Assembly: GCF_028687615.1 (NCBI RefSeq)
Contig: NZ_JAQTZU010000001.1
Location: 1-64,000 of the forward strand
Reading direction: 5' to 3'
Source of the DNA: Methylovulum sp.
GTDB taxonomy: Bacteria; Pseudomonadota; Gammaproteobacteria; Methylococcales; Methylomonadaceae
DNA: 64,000 nt
The notes beneath the pieces are model-generated. The model saw only the letters and a program-made list of their open reading frames with translations, was not told the DNA's origin and searched no databases. The position numbers were made by a program, and so were the translations under genes. This document shows, piece by piece, positions 1-8,479 of this stretch; within the stretch, counting starts at the first letter, position 1, and each line of letters starts with the position of its first letter.

Positions 1-114
1 GCCTTGAACATGATCAGGCAAACCCCAAAGAAACGCATGAGTGTCAAACGTATGCGTAAGGCCGCTGGCTGGGATGACTTGCTTTTAACTGAGATTTTGG
101 CTCAGGTATTTTAA
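1..114 (+). mobile_element. ISAs1-like transposase, C-terminal end (cut by window edge)
   Basis: An open frame runs from the first base to a TAA at 112-114 and encodes 37 residues ending ..GWDDLLLTEILAQVF. The text LNMIRQTPKKRMSVKRMRKAAGWDD resembles the C-terminus of ISAs1-family (DDE) transposases, where a basic stretch precedes GWD and a short hydrophobic end. Only the tail is visible, so whether the element is intact cannot be judged. A MITE-like palindrome follows 17 bp later, so the two could belong to one mobile cluster. Family assignment is from memory of the family's end and is moderate. Confidence 0.55.
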
Positions 115-130
115 TGAGGTGGCCCTGGAT

Positions 131-276
131 TTCCGGCGAAGAATATACCCAACTCGCTAGTCTTTTTACCCATTTTCTGCGTTGTAAAAACAGTTGCATA
201 GCCCGCTATGCGCCTATTTTTACGCCTTGAAAATGAGCAAAAATCCTGCGCGAGTTGGGTACATTCATTCTTGGAA
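131..276. repeat. MITE-like imperfect palindrome
   Basis: The segment starting TTCC at 131 and ending GGAA at 276 is an imperfect inverted repeat over nearly its whole length. The outer arms share TACCCAACTCGC (left, 145-156) with GCGAGTTGGGTA (right, 250-261). The centre is GCATAGCCCGCTATGC near 196-211. No protein is encoded. Length and full-length symmetry are typical of a MITE or a large repetitive palindrome. It fills most of the gap between the transposase end and mtnB. Confidence 0.7.
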
Positions 277-352
277 ATCGCCTTAACTTTAAAAGGCCGG
301 ACACCATCAGCTACTCAGACAACGATTTTCTAAGACTACCGACGACATCACC

Positions 353-970
353 ATGACTGACAGCAACTCTTTTTACCATGCCGCCGAGCAACTGATTGCC
401 GCCGGACGTTTTATCGACAGCAAAGGCTGGGTCCCGGCGACCAGCGGCAATTTTTCGGTGCGTTTGCCTGACGGCACGATAGCCATCACCGTGTCCGGCA
501 AACATAAAGGCCGTTTGCACAGTGATGATATTATGCTGATTGACATCGACGCCAACTCCCTGGATGGCAAAAAATCCTCGGCAGAAACGGGTTTGCATAC
601 GGGCATATACCGCCGCTTCCCTGAAATTAACGCCGTATTGCATCCGCATCCATTAAATACGGTGCTGGTTTCCAAGTTGTTTGGCCCGGAAATCGTGCTG
701 GAAAATTACGAATTGCTGAAAGCGTTCTGTGGCATCGACACGCACGAAAGCCGTATCGTCGTGCCGATTTTTGCCAACGACCAGGATATTCCGCGTCTGG
801 CGGCGCAGGTCGATGCGTATTTGGATACACACTCGGACTGTTATGCGTATATCATCGCCGGACACGGGCTTTATACATGGGGAACATCGGTTGAAGAAAC
901 GCTACGCTACTTGGAAGCCTTGGATTTTTTATTTGCTTGTGAACTGCACTTATACGGAGCCAAAAAATGA
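353..970 (+). CDS. mtnB: Methylthioribulose-1-phosphate dehydratase
   Basis: Cytosolic methionine-salvage enzyme that dehydrates 5-methylthioribulose 1-phosphate to the diketo phosphate handled next by MtnC. The 205-residue protein has the class II aldolase/adducin fold: ATSGNFSVR near the N-terminus, the zinc-site HPHP motif near residue 98 and a later IAGHGLYTWG with the third histidine. Length is normal for MtnB. It overlaps mtnD by 4 bp (ATGA), so the two are probably translationally coupled. The three genes mtnB-mtnD-mtnC form a compact operon; mtnA and mtnP/mtnN are not in the window. FucA/AraD-type aldolases share the fold, but the company of mtnD and mtnC settles the call. Confidence 0.93.
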   Translation: MTDSNSFYHAAEQLIAAGRFIDSKGWVPATSGNFSVRLPDGTIAITVSGKHKGRLHSDDIMLIDIDANSLDGKKSSAETGLHTGIYRRFPEINAVLHPHPLNTVLVSKLFGPEIVLENYELLKAFCGIDTHESRIVVPIFANDQDIPRLAAQVDAYLDTHSDCYAYIIAGHGLYTWGTSVEETLRYLEALDFLFACELHLYGAKK

Positions 971-1527
971 GTTTATTAACTGTTTACGCGGATAACAACG
1001 CCGAACAAGGCGAACGCTACAGCGATTTCGCCGCCATCGCGGGCCAATTGCACGCACTCAATGTCGTGTTTGAACGTTGGACGGCAAACTGCGCTTTCGC
1101 CGCCGATGCCGACCAAACCACGATTCTCGCCGCTTATGCCGAACCCATAGAACGTTTACAACAACAATACGGTTTCCAATCGGTCGATGTCATCAGCCTG
1201 AACGCCGACCATCCTGACAAAGCCGCCTTACGGCAAAAATTCCTGGCGGAACACACGCACGATGATTTTGAAGTGCGTTTTTTTATCGAAGGCTACGGGC
1301 TGTTTTATCTGCATGTCGGCGACAAAGTTTATGTCGTGCTATGTGAACGGGGCGATTTGATCAGCGTTCCGGCGCATACCAAGCACTGGTTTGATTTGGG
1401 TGAAAACCCTCGTTTAAAAGCCATCCGCCTGTTCACCACGCCGGACGGTTGGGTCGCCAATTTCACCGGCAGCGAGATTGGTGCCTCTTTCCCTACTTTA
1501 GACCAAACCCTCGCCGAATTGCCATGA
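967..1527 (+). CDS. mtnD: Acireductone dioxygenase
   Basis: A 186-residue cupin of the ARD family. It oxidises acireductone with O2: the Fe form gives the ketoacid precursor of methionine plus formate, the Ni form gives an off-pathway product. The metal motif EHTHDDFEVRFF supplies H, H and E, and HTKHWFD downstream supplies the last histidine. Length fits the family. It starts inside the mtnB stop (ATGA) and its own TGA overlaps the mtnC ATG, so all three genes are coupled. Which metal is bound cannot be read from sequence. Confidence 0.93.
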   Translation: MSLLTVYADNNAEQGERYSDFAAIAGQLHALNVVFERWTANCAFAADADQTTILAAYAEPIERLQQQYGFQSVDVISLNADHPDKAALRQKFLAEHTHDDFEVRFFIEGYGLFYLHVGDKVYVVLCERGDLISVPAHTKHWFDLGENPRLKAIRLFTTPDGWVANFTGSEIGASFPTLDQTLAELP

Positions 1528-2219
1528 TTAAAGCCATCGTCACCGATATTGAAGGCACGACGACCTCTTTGGCGTTTGTCAAAGACGTGCTGTTCCCTTA
1601 TGCACACGCACATCTGGGGGCATTTGTCCATGACCACGCCGAAGATGCTTCCGTTAAAGCCTTATTGGCGGACACTTGCAATTTGGCGGGCATATCATTT
1701 GACACCGAAGCAGCGGTTGCACAACTGCTCCACTGGTTGGATGAAGACAAAAAAATCACGCCGTTAAAAGCCTTGCAAGGCTTGATTTGGGAAGCCGGTT
1801 ACCATCGGGGCGATTTCCACGGGCATATCTACGCCGATGCCGCCGGACAATTGCAACACTGGAAACAGCAGGGACTGGATTTGTATGTCTATTCATCCGG
1901 TTCGGTACAAGCGCAAAAACTGCTGTTCGCCCATACCGATTACGGCGATTTGACACCGCTGTTTTCCGGTTATTTTGACACGAACATCGGCGGCAAACGG
2001 GAGATGGAATCGTACCGGAACATCGCTAAACAAATCCAGTTACCACCGGAACAACTATTGTTTTTATCGGATATTGAAGAAGAACTCGATGCCGCCCAAG
2101 CCGCCGGATTCCATACCATTTGGCTTAAGCGGGAAACAGAGTTGACAGAAAACACCGCACATCGGCAAGTCAGTAGCTTTACCGAAATCACCGGACAAAT
2201 GCTGGATCAACTTTCCTAA
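1524..2219 (+). CDS. mtnC: Enolase-phosphatase E1
   Basis: Bifunctional HAD-superfamily enzyme that enolises 2,3-diketo-5-methylthiopentyl-1-phosphate and dephosphorylates it to acireductone, the MtnD substrate. The N-terminus carries the HAD motif I variant TDIEGTT followed by SLAFVKDVLFPYA, characteristic of MtnC. VYSSGSVQAQK is motif II and LFLSDIEEELDAA the acidic motif III region. I choose ATG 1524 (231 residues), overlapping the mtnD stop, because the longer open frame upstream is mtnD read in another frame. Length matches the family. It is the last gene of the operon; inverted GTGGGTCAAA (about 2232) and TTTGACCCAC (about 2279) follow. Confidence 0.92.
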   Translation: MIKAIVTDIEGTTTSLAFVKDVLFPYAHAHLGAFVHDHAEDASVKALLADTCNLAGISFDTEAAVAQLLHWLDEDKKITPLKALQGLIWEAGYHRGDFHGHIYADAAGQLQHWKQQGLDLYVYSSGSVQAQKLLFAHTDYGDLTPLFSGYFDTNIGGKREMESYRNIAKQIQLPPEQLLFLSDIEEELDAAQAAGFHTIWLKRETELTENTAHRQVSSFTEITGQMLDQLS

Positions 2220-2306
2220 AACAGTCTGGTCGTGGGTCAAACCTGAATTTGTATCCATTCAGCCTAATCAAACACCCCATTTGACCCACTATCGACAGCT
2301 TTATCG

Positions 2307-2573
2307 TCAGTCACCATGTCCATGATGTTCATGTTCGCGATGTTCGTGTTCGCGATATTCATGTCCATAAAAACGCGGATGCCCGTAACCGAAAGGCCTC
2401 GGATAGAGAAAAACCGGAGGAGGTGGAGGTGGAAAATAACGCCGCCGGACAACAATCCGTGGACGCGGAGCGACATAAACGGGATAACTGCCATAATCCG
2501 CCGGATAAACCGCACACGCGCTTAACGCACCCAGCAAAGCCGCTACAGCCAAACGTTTGATTGAAAATGCCAT
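2307..2573 (-). CDS. Small proline/histidine-rich lipoprotein, unknown function
   Basis: An 88-residue protein with a lipoprotein signal: KRLAVAALLGALSAC has a hydrophobic core and a lipobox ending at Cys20. The mature part is rich in Tyr, Pro and Arg (IVVRRRYFPPPPPP) and ends in a run of His/Glu (EYREHEHREHEHHGHGD) that could bind metal; that is inference. Proteins of this layout are common in Proteobacteria and unassigned. It stands alone on the minus strand between mtnC and rppH, with 182 bp upstream in which I see no clear promoter. Confidence 0.7.
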   Translation of the reverse strand: MAFSIKRLAVAALLGALSACAVYPADYGSYPVYVAPRPRIVVRRRYFPPPPPPVFLYPRPFGYGHPRFYGHEYREHEHREHEHHGHGD

Positions 2574-2755
2574 GATAATTCCCGAATAGGATTGGTTTTA
2601 CATCATCATAGGCACGATAAACTGAATAGCGTCTGAACCCTTTTTAACGCCTAAATCCCTGCCAGACCGGTAAACCACCACCTGCATGGCACGGCAATTA
2701 ATGGCTTGGGAGCCTCATTTTTGGGCTACAGAGGGAATGGTAAGTCTAGTGACAA

Positions 2756-3286
2756 CTAGGCTTTTGCGTTCCCTTGCTTGGACAAATAGCCTTCCGCATT
2801 GACTGGTATGCCCTGGATGGTCAAAATCACGCCCAGTTCGGTCATCGCCTTTTGATACACTTTGCGTTTGAAATAAACCACATTATTCAGCGGCTCCCAA
2901 TAATCCACCCAACGCCAACTATCAAATTCCGGTTTTGGGCTGCGGTCAAAACGCACATGGGCATCGCTACCCAACAAACGCAACATATACCAAATCTGCT
3001 TTTGGCCTATACACAATGGCAACGAATTTTTACGGATATAGCGTTCGGGTAATTGGTACCTCAACCAGTAACGGGTGCGTCCTAAAATTTGTACATGTTG
3101 TTTTTGTAGCCCGGTTTCTTCCCACAATTCTCGATACATCGCTGCTTCAGGGTCTTCATTTTCATTGATTCCGCCTTGCGGGAACTGCCATGCGTCCACG
3201 CCCATCCGTTTTGCCCAAAACACGCGACCCTCGTCATTGCAAAGGATGATCCCGACATTGGGCCGGTATCCTTTAGAGTCTATCAT
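2756..3286 (-). CDS. rppH: RNA pyrophosphohydrolase (Nudix)
   Basis: RppH removes pyrophosphate from the 5' triphosphate of mRNAs and opens them to RNase E decay. The product begins [17 protein letters not shown], the standard RppH N-terminus, and the Nudix box [23 protein letters not shown] is complete with its REXXEE core. [15 protein letters not shown] near the end is also typical. I start at ATG 3286 (176 residues). The open frame extends to 3373, but those 29 residues lack similarity to the family. It is divergent from the HAD phosphatase and apparently monocistronic. Confidence 0.92.
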   Translation of the reverse strand: MIDSKGYRPNVGIILCNDEGRVFWAKRMGVDAWQFPQGGINENEDPEAAMYRELWEETGLQKQHVQILGRTRYWLRYQLPERYIRKNSLPLCIGQKQIWYMLRLLGSDAHVRFDRSPKPEFDSWRWVDYWEPLNNVVYFKRKVYQKAMTELGVILTIQGIPVNAEGYLSKQGNAKA

Positions 3287-3521
3287 GTTAAAACCTGTCG
3301 TTTTTATCTTGCCTTTGTCCTCATCAACTGGTGATAGTGCGTGGTCAGACAAGACAGTTTGTAATTGTTCCATTGTTCCATAAAAAAAGTGCAGAAGCTA
3401 TAGCACTTCGGCCTTTTGATGGTACATTCACCACCTGACTATGGCTTTCGGAAGGTTTACGCGAACCCGCCGGAAGACAGCATCACCAGCAAACGATGAA
3501 CCCATTTTTGACAGGATAACT

Positions 3522-4217
3522 ATGAGCTTGGCGATTTTCGATTTGGACAACACCTTGATAGGCGATGACAGTGATTATTTATGGGGGCAGTTTCTGGTTG
3601 ACCAGGGCGTGGTCGACAAAGACGTATATGAAGCGGCGAATGCCAAATTCTACGATGACTACAAGCAAGGCACACTGGATATTGTCGAATTTTTAGGCTT
3701 TTCCTTAAAGCCGTTGGCGGAACACGAACCTGCACAACTTTATCAATGGCGTGGGCAATTTATCCGCGACATCATCACGCCAATATTGCTAAAACCCGCA
3801 CAACAGCTTATCGACAAACATAAGGCGCGTGGCGACACCTTGCTGGTGATCACCGCCACCAACCGCTTCGTCACTGAACCAATCGTCCAGCTTTACGGTA
3901 TCGAGCATTTATTGGCGACGACACCCGAAATGCTGGATGGACGCTACACCGGAAAATTCATCGGTGCGCCGTGTTTTCAGTCGGGAAAAATCACGCATCT
4001 GGAAGCCTGGTTACAAGACACCGAAGAAAACTTACAAGACAGTTGGTTTTACAGCGACTCGCATAATGATTTGCCACTGCTACAACGGGTGGCGCATCCG
4101 GTTGCCGTCAACCCGGATGACAAACTGGCGGCATTTGCAAAAACCGCCCATTGGCCGGTGATTAGCTTGCGGGAAGCAGATTGTCCGACAGGGCATTTCG
4201 GGCATTGGCAAAAGTAG
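3522..4217 (+). CDS. HAD-IB family phosphatase (SerB-like)
   Basis: A 231-residue HAD-superfamily hydrolase. Motif I is IFDLDNTLIGDDSDYLWG, motif II VITATNRF (residues ~108-115) and motif III FYSDSHNDLPLL. These and the helical cap place it in subfamily IB with phosphoserine and phosphatidylglycerophosphate phosphatases. The real substrate cannot be read; histidinol phosphate and phosphoserine are both described for close groups. I prefer ATG 3522, seven bases after AGGA of ACAGGATAAC, over the longer frame from 3441. A hairpin (AGGTTTTTC ... GAAAAACCT) follows the stop. Confidence 0.8.
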   Translation: MSLAIFDLDNTLIGDDSDYLWGQFLVDQGVVDKDVYEAANAKFYDDYKQGTLDIVEFLGFSLKPLAEHEPAQLYQWRGQFIRDIITPILLKPAQQLIDKHKARGDTLLVITATNRFVTEPIVQLYGIEHLLATTPEMLDGRYTGKFIGAPCFQSGKITHLEAWLQDTEENLQDSWFYSDSHNDLPLLQRVAHPVAVNPDDKLAAFAKTAHWPVISLREADCPTGHFGHWQK

Positions 4218-4382
4218 TGCCGCAGGGATTTTCAGGTTTTTCTTGTTTTCAAGAGACGACTTGAAAAACCTCGATGTCTTGGCGCGACTAAAAAGACAAC
4301 GATATGAAACAATCCCTTTTCATATTGATACACTTATGCCAATCAGGTATATTGGCAAAAAATTTATTTGCAAATCAAACTT

Positions 4383-4580
4383 ATGAACAGACATTTGAAA
4401 AACTGGCTGGATGGCATAAGCCAAACCTTGATTTTATATCCTGAGCAAGATTATTGCCGTCCTCAACGTGGTGATTTCCGCAAAGATGCGGCGGCGTTAC
4501 GTAGCGATGCGGCGAAAATTACCGGCGGCTTACGCAAAAATGTGACCAAGCATGGCAAAGTCAACGCACGCCTCCGTTAA
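4383..4580 (+). CDS. Small protein upstream of the DUF2335 gene, unknown
   Basis: A 65-residue open frame starting MNRHLKNWLDGISQTLIL and ending in a basic tail (GLRKNVTKHGKVNARLR). It overlaps the next gene by 29 bp in another frame. Small proteins of similar form (YPEQDYCRPQRGDFRKDAAALRSDA) often precede DUF2335 genes in Proteobacteria, from memory. No domain or known function. I see no strong ribosome site before ATG 4383. Confidence 0.5.
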   Translation: MNRHLKNWLDGISQTLILYPEQDYCRPQRGDFRKDAAALRSDAAKITGGLRKNVTKHGKVNARLR

Positions 4581-4947
4581 AAGTCGACATGGTGATTTGA
4601 CCGTCCAACAGCACGAAACCGACAGCCCCATAATTCCCGTCCAACAAATTGAACAACTGCATCAATTTCGCCCTGACCGCGTCGATTGGGTGTTTGAACA
4701 AACCCAAACCGAAGCGGAATATCGCCGTAAAGAAACCCATCGGGTAAACACGTTTGTTTTCATTGAACGCTTGATTGGTCAAACCTGCGCCTTGCTGATC
4801 GGTTTGTCGGGTATCGGAGGCGGTGTTTATACCGCCGTCCACGGACAACCGGAAGCCGGCGGTACCATTGCAGGGCTTGCTATCACTGGCTTGGCCGCCG
4901 TATTTTTGACAGGACGCGCCAGAAAAATAACGAATGACGAAGCCTGA
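4552..4947 (+). CDS. DUF2335 family membrane protein
   Basis: A 131-residue protein. A soluble N-terminal part contains FRPDRVDWVFEQTQTEAEYRRKET, the charged helix typical of DUF2335, followed by two membrane segments (about residues 72-90 and 99-118: LIGQTCALLIGLSGIGGG and GTIAGLAITGLAAVFLTG). The family has no known role and is often on mobile elements or near toxin-antitoxin genes. ATG 4552 lies inside the preceding small ORF. It has no clear Shine-Dalgarno sequence, so translation may be coupled. Confidence 0.65.
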   Translation: MAKSTHASVKSRHGDLTVQQHETDSPIIPVQQIEQLHQFRPDRVDWVFEQTQTEAEYRRKETHRVNTFVFIERLIGQTCALLIGLSGIGGGVYTAVHGQPEAGGTIAGLAITGLAAVFLTGRARKITNDEA

Positions 4948-4959
4948 CAAACACCCCGC

Positions 4960-5190
4960 TCACTTTTTCCTGACATAAAAAACCTGGCTATTATCGTGGC
5001 GGACCACTTCAACCAGCACATGCCCCGCCTGATCGACATACACGCCAAAATCCAGATGCGCCGCCGGGTCGGTGGCGATGACCTTGACCACTTCCCCGCT
5101 TGCCATGCTGTTTAAAGCCTTTTTTAGGCGCAACAACGGCAAGGGACACATCAAACCACTGGCATCAACTTCTACATTACATTCAATCAT
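4960..5190 (-). CDS. TusA/SirA-like sulfurtransferase
   Basis: A 76-residue single-domain protein of the TusA/SirA/YeeD family, which carries sulfur as a persulfide on one cysteine. The signature is DASGLMCPLPLLRLKKAL, with Cys14 in the CPxP motif as the expected sulfur carrier. It lacks the distinctive helices of true tRNA-modification TusA, so it could serve tRNA thiolation, molybdenum cofactor supply or sulfur oxidation. It is divergent from cysG across a 79-bp gap that holds a promoter-like palindrome; siroheme is the cofactor of sulfite reductase, so a sulfur link between the two is plausible. Confidence 0.82.
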   Translation of the reverse strand: MIECNVEVDASGLMCPLPLLRLKKALNSMASGEVVKVIATDPAAHLDFGVYVDQAGHVLVEVVRHDNSQVFYVRKK

Positions 5191-5222
5191 TGCGGTATTT
5201 TAAGTTTTCTAAAGCCTATCGA

Positions 5223-5242
5223 GGGTGCTTATAATAGCACCC
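5223..5242 (+). promoter_or_regulatory. Palindrome centred on a TATAAT box, cysG/tusA-like intergenic
   Basis: GGGTGCT, TATAAT, AGCACCC run without a gap: a perfect 7-bp inverted repeat whose centre is a consensus -10 hexamer. It lies 28 bp before the cysG ATG. No good TTGACA is present 17 bp upstream. This could be an operator overlapping the -10 of an activator-dependent promoter. The regulator is unknown. Confidence 0.5.
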
Positions 5243-5269
5243 CCAATTCAATCGACACATCCCCAGACA

Positions 5270-6682
5270 ATGGATTATTTCCCGCTTTTTGCCCAGCTCA
5301 ACAACCGTCCTTGCCTCGTGGTTGGCGCGGGCCACATCGCCGCCCGCAAGATTGACCTGCTGCTACGCGCCGGGGCCTGCGTCACGGTCATCGCCCTGAA
5401 GACCAGCCCTGCCATCGCGCAATTGGCAAAGGAACAAAAATTGACGCTCATCGAAAAGGCTTTCATGCAGGATGATGTGGAAGGATTCATGCTGGTCGTT
5501 TCGGCAACCGACAATACCGAAACCAATCAAAGCGTTGCCGCCGCCGCCAATGCCCGCCATATCTTCGTTAATGTCGTTGACAATCCACATCTGTGCAGTT
5601 TTATCTTGCCCGCGATTATTGACCGCTCGCCACTGGTGGTCGCGTTTTCATCCGGCGGTGCGGCCCCCGTGTTGGCGCGGTTGTTACGGGCGAAAATAGA
5701 AAGCGTCATCCCACCCGCATACGGACGCTTGGCGCAACTGGCGGAAAAATTCCGCACTGCGGTCAAACAACGTATCCACGCTCCCGAACAACGGCGGATT
5801 TTCTGGGAGACTATTTTTCAGGGTACGGTTGCCGAACAAGTCTACGCCGGGAACGAGCAGCAAGCCGAACAGCAATTGCTGGCGGTGCTGGACAAACACG
5901 AAAACGCCGCCACGGTGGGCGAAGTCTATTTGATAGGCGCAGGCCCGGGTGCGGCGGATTTATTGACATTCCGTGCCTTGCGGTTGATGCAGCAAGCCGA
6001 CGTGATTGTCTATGACCATCTCGTGTCACCGGAAATTTTAGATCTGGCCCGCCGCGACAGTGAAAAAATCTATGTCGGCAAACAACGCCAAAACCACAGC
6101 TTGCCGCAAGATTCCATCAACCGCCTGCTTGCCGATTTGGCCAAAACCGGCAAGCGCGTGGTGCGTTTAAAAGGCGGCGACCCGTTCATTTTCGGGCGCG
6201 GCGGTGAGGAAATCGAAACCCTGATGCAAGAAGGCATCGCCTTCCAAGTCGTCCCCGGCATCACCGCCGCATCCGGCTGTGCGTCGTATGCCGGCATTCC
6301 GTTGACGCACCGTGACCATGCCCAATCCTGCACCTTCGTCACCGGACATTTAAAAGACAATTCAATCAACTTGAATTGGACCCAGCTTGCCGCCCCCAAC
6401 CAAACCATCGTGGTCTACATGGGCTCGATGGGCCTGGAAAAAATCTGCCAGTCGCTGATCGCCCACGGTAGCCCGCCAGATTTGCCGATAGCCTTGGTGC
6501 AACAAGGCACCACCGCTAGCCAGCGCGTCTTCACCGGAACCCTGGCGACCATGCCCGCGCGGATGGCGGACGAGAAAATCTCCCCGCCCACGCTGATTAT
6601 CATCGGCACGGTGGTGGGCTTGCATAATAGCTTGAACTGGTTCAAGGTCACGGAAGAAAACCGCGCCGAACAACTGACATGA
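5270..6682 (+). CDS. cysG: Siroheme synthase (trifunctional CysG)
   Basis: A 470-residue fusion that makes siroheme from uroporphyrinogen III. The N-terminal part (PCLVVGAGHIAARKIDLLLRAG) is the NAD-binding precorrin-2 dehydrogenase with the sirohydrochlorin ferrochelatase dimerisation region. From about residue 218 the methyltransferase domain begins (VYLIGAGPGAADLLTFRALR, VVRLKGGDPFIFGRGGEE, VPGITAASGCASYAGIPLTH). Start ATG 5270 (MDYFPLFAQL) is the family's usual start; the upstream 15 codons are discarded. Siroheme serves sulfite and nitrite reductases. A CCAAAAAT...ATTTTTGG hairpin lies just after the stop. Confidence 0.95.
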   Translation: MDYFPLFAQLNNRPCLVVGAGHIAARKIDLLLRAGACVTVIALKTSPAIAQLAKEQKLTLIEKAFMQDDVEGFMLVVSATDNTETNQSVAAAANARHIFVNVVDNPHLCSFILPAIIDRSPLVVAFSSGGAAPVLARLLRAKIESVIPPAYGRLAQLAEKFRTAVKQRIHAPEQRRIFWETIFQGTVAEQVYAGNEQQAEQQLLAVLDKHENAATVGEVYLIGAGPGAADLLTFRALRLMQQADVIVYDHLVSPEILDLARRDSEKIYVGKQRQNHSLPQDSINRLLADLAKTGKRVVRLKGGDPFIFGRGGEEIETLMQEGIAFQVVPGITAASGCASYAGIPLTHRDHAQSCTFVTGHLKDNSINLNWTQLAAPNQTIVVYMGSMGLEKICQSLIAHGSPPDLPIALVQQGTTASQRVFTGTLATMPARMADEKISPPTLIIIGTVVGLHNSLNWFKVTEENRAEQLT

Positions 6683-6776
6683 ATGGATGCCCCAAAAATT
6701 TCAGCAAGCTATTTTTGGACTAAAATATGCCGCAGCCGAAAGGCATCCCTGAAAAAGAGAATCTAAAAATCAAAAG

Positions 6777-7302
6777 CGTGGATTCAACTCCGAAGTGCAA
6801 TCTTAGGTACCATGCGGCCTCTTGCTCTTGTTCAGCAAAAAACACTGCATGGGGTGTTTGGTAATTGAGTGATTTTCGTGGGCGGTGGTTCAGCTTGTGC
6901 ATCACCGCTTCAACGTCCGCATCCGTGATATTCTCAAAACGGCTGCCTCTAGCGCCCCGTGTGGGTATTGCTAAAGTACTGCCTGGTCAACCCGTTGCTG
7001 TTTTCGTTTAAACCGCGCTCCCACGAATGGTAGGGATGCGCAAAACACACCTCCGCATTGAGATGTGCCTTGATGGTTTCATGTCCGGCGGACTCCCTGC
7101 CGTTATCGGCGGTGATCGTCAACGCCTTGTCCAGATAAGGCTTGGGCAAAATAACCGTCGCTTCCGTGACGGCTTCGGCATGTTTGCCGTCCACTTTTTT
7201 AATCAAGGTGAATTGTCCTTAGACCACCCTTGAGGTGGGACACCCTGTCCTCACCAGTGCACCCTGATGTTCCTGGCCTATCACGGTGTATAAGGCGGTG
7301 AT
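6777..7302 (-). pseudogene. IS30-family transposase, degenerate
   Basis: Pieces of one IS30-type transposase appear in order on the minus strand in different frames: TVIGQEHQGALV near 7285, then LIKKVDGKHAEAVTEATV, LTITADNGRESAGHE and FAHPYHSWERGLNENSNGL (6949-7206), then after a frame change GSRFENITDADVEAVMHKLNHRPRK with SLNYQTPHAVFFAE (to about 6790). The DNG and HSWERG..EN blocks belong to the DDE catalytic core. At least two frameshifts and an in-frame stop (after NTHTGR) break it, and the N-terminal half is missing. It is a dead element in the otherwise empty stretch between cysG and zur. I could not define terminal inverted repeats. Confidence 0.8.
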
Positions 7303-7558
7303 GCAATCGATCAGCGATTTTCATGAGCCGTGGACGGAATTCGCCGACTTGGACAAGTGAAACCGCTTCCATCCAAATCCATAGACATGGTGTGTCCAAC
7401 TAGTTTTATTGCAGCAGATGCCTCTAAACAACTGCAAGGGTTTGGTAAAAATTGTCCAGCGGTTTCCTAGATAATGGGCTATTAAAATTACGTCATTGCC
7501 CATGCAGTAGAATGAGTTATATTATATCATCTGCTCCGACTCTCTTGATGCCAACCCG

Positions 7559-8062
7559 ATGAAAACGCCCGCTGAACCCCTATTTACGCCACCACCAACG
7601 ACTCATAACCACCAGCAATGCGTCCATAACGCACTGAAAACCGCTGAAACTTTATGCGTCGAACGCGGTGTGCAATTGACCTCTATCCGTCATCAAGTGT
7701 TGGAATTGATTTGGGAAAGCCATAAAGCGGTAAAAGCCTACGAATTGCTGGACCGCATCAAACCCCTGCAAAACGCCGCCAAACCCGCAACAATTTACCG
7801 GGCCTTAGATTTTTTGATCACGCAAGGGTTGATCCACCGTGTCGAAAGTTTGAATGCGTTTGTCGGTTGCCGTTGTTCGGGACGCCAGCACGAGCAATTG
7901 CTGTTGATTTGCAAGCAGTGTGAAGAAGTTGAAGAACGCACGGCAAGCCAAGTCATGCAGGCTTTGGCTGAGGAATTTCAACGGGCCGGCTTCACCGCCC
8001 ACAGCAAAGCCGTTGAAGTGCATGGTTTGTGCCAGCGATGCGCGGGGCTGTCCAGTGAATGA
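7559..8062 (+). CDS. zur: Fur-family zinc uptake regulator (Zur-like)
   Basis: A 167-residue Fur-superfamily repressor. The winged-helix part (TSIRHQVLELIWESHKAVKAYELLDRI, PATIYRALDFLITQGLIHRVESLNAF) matches Zur more closely than Fur, especially PATIYRALDFL and the HRVES text. Metal-binding cysteines occur in ICKQCEEV and at the end in HGLCQRCAG. Zur represses zinc import and zinc-sparing genes when zinc is plentiful. No znuABC gene is adjacent, so target genes are elsewhere. Fur-family paralogue confusion is possible but the motifs favour Zur. Confidence 0.82.
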   Translation: MKTPAEPLFTPPPTTHNHQQCVHNALKTAETLCVERGVQLTSIRHQVLELIWESHKAVKAYELLDRIKPLQNAAKPATIYRALDFLITQGLIHRVESLNAFVGCRCSGRQHEQLLLICKQCEEVEERTASQVMQALAEEFQRAGFTAHSKAVEVHGLCQRCAGLSSE

Positions 8063-8479
8063 CGCCTATCTTTTTCGGCACAAATCGTGACCGTCCGCAA
8101 TATAGCATTGTGCCAAACGCAAGGTTTGCCCCGAATATTCGCCCAACAAAACTAACGCTTAGGTGATTTTCGAGAAAGAACATACCATCAAAAATCTGAT
8201 TCGTAGAAAAACTAAAGTCCACGAAAATCACGAAAGGCACGAAAAAATAACTTGGAGACGTTTTTTTCGTGTTTTTTGTGTCGCCTCGGCACACCGCTAC
8301 GCTGCTCTGTCCATAGACCCCCTTGAGGGGCATTGCTCTACCTCTGTCCATAGACCCCCTTGTGGGGCATCCATGCAGTCGTAATGCGCCTACTGTTGGC
8401 TTTCGTGGACAGATTTTTGGGTAAATTCATTGCCGGAAACCACCTTGACAGAAATTGGCAGTACCTTAAATTAACCAGC
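8063..8479. other. Intergenic region with three kinds of short repeats
   Basis: No gene is supported here. It holds one copy of the dispersed GTCCACGAAAATCACGAAAG-type repeat (8217-8246), a hairpin CACGAAAAAA...TTTTTTTCGTG (about 8239-8270), and two 29-bp direct copies of a CTCTGTCCATAGACC unit at 8305-8333 and 8342-8370. Each of the latter ends in a small palindrome of the form CCCCTTGAGGGG or CCCCTTGTGGGG. The unit pair suggests a mobile or slippage-prone element. Confidence 0.6.

Noticed and set aside
8305-8370. CRISPR-like repeats
   Set aside because: Only two units, 37 bp apart, with no spacer-length regularity and no cas genes.
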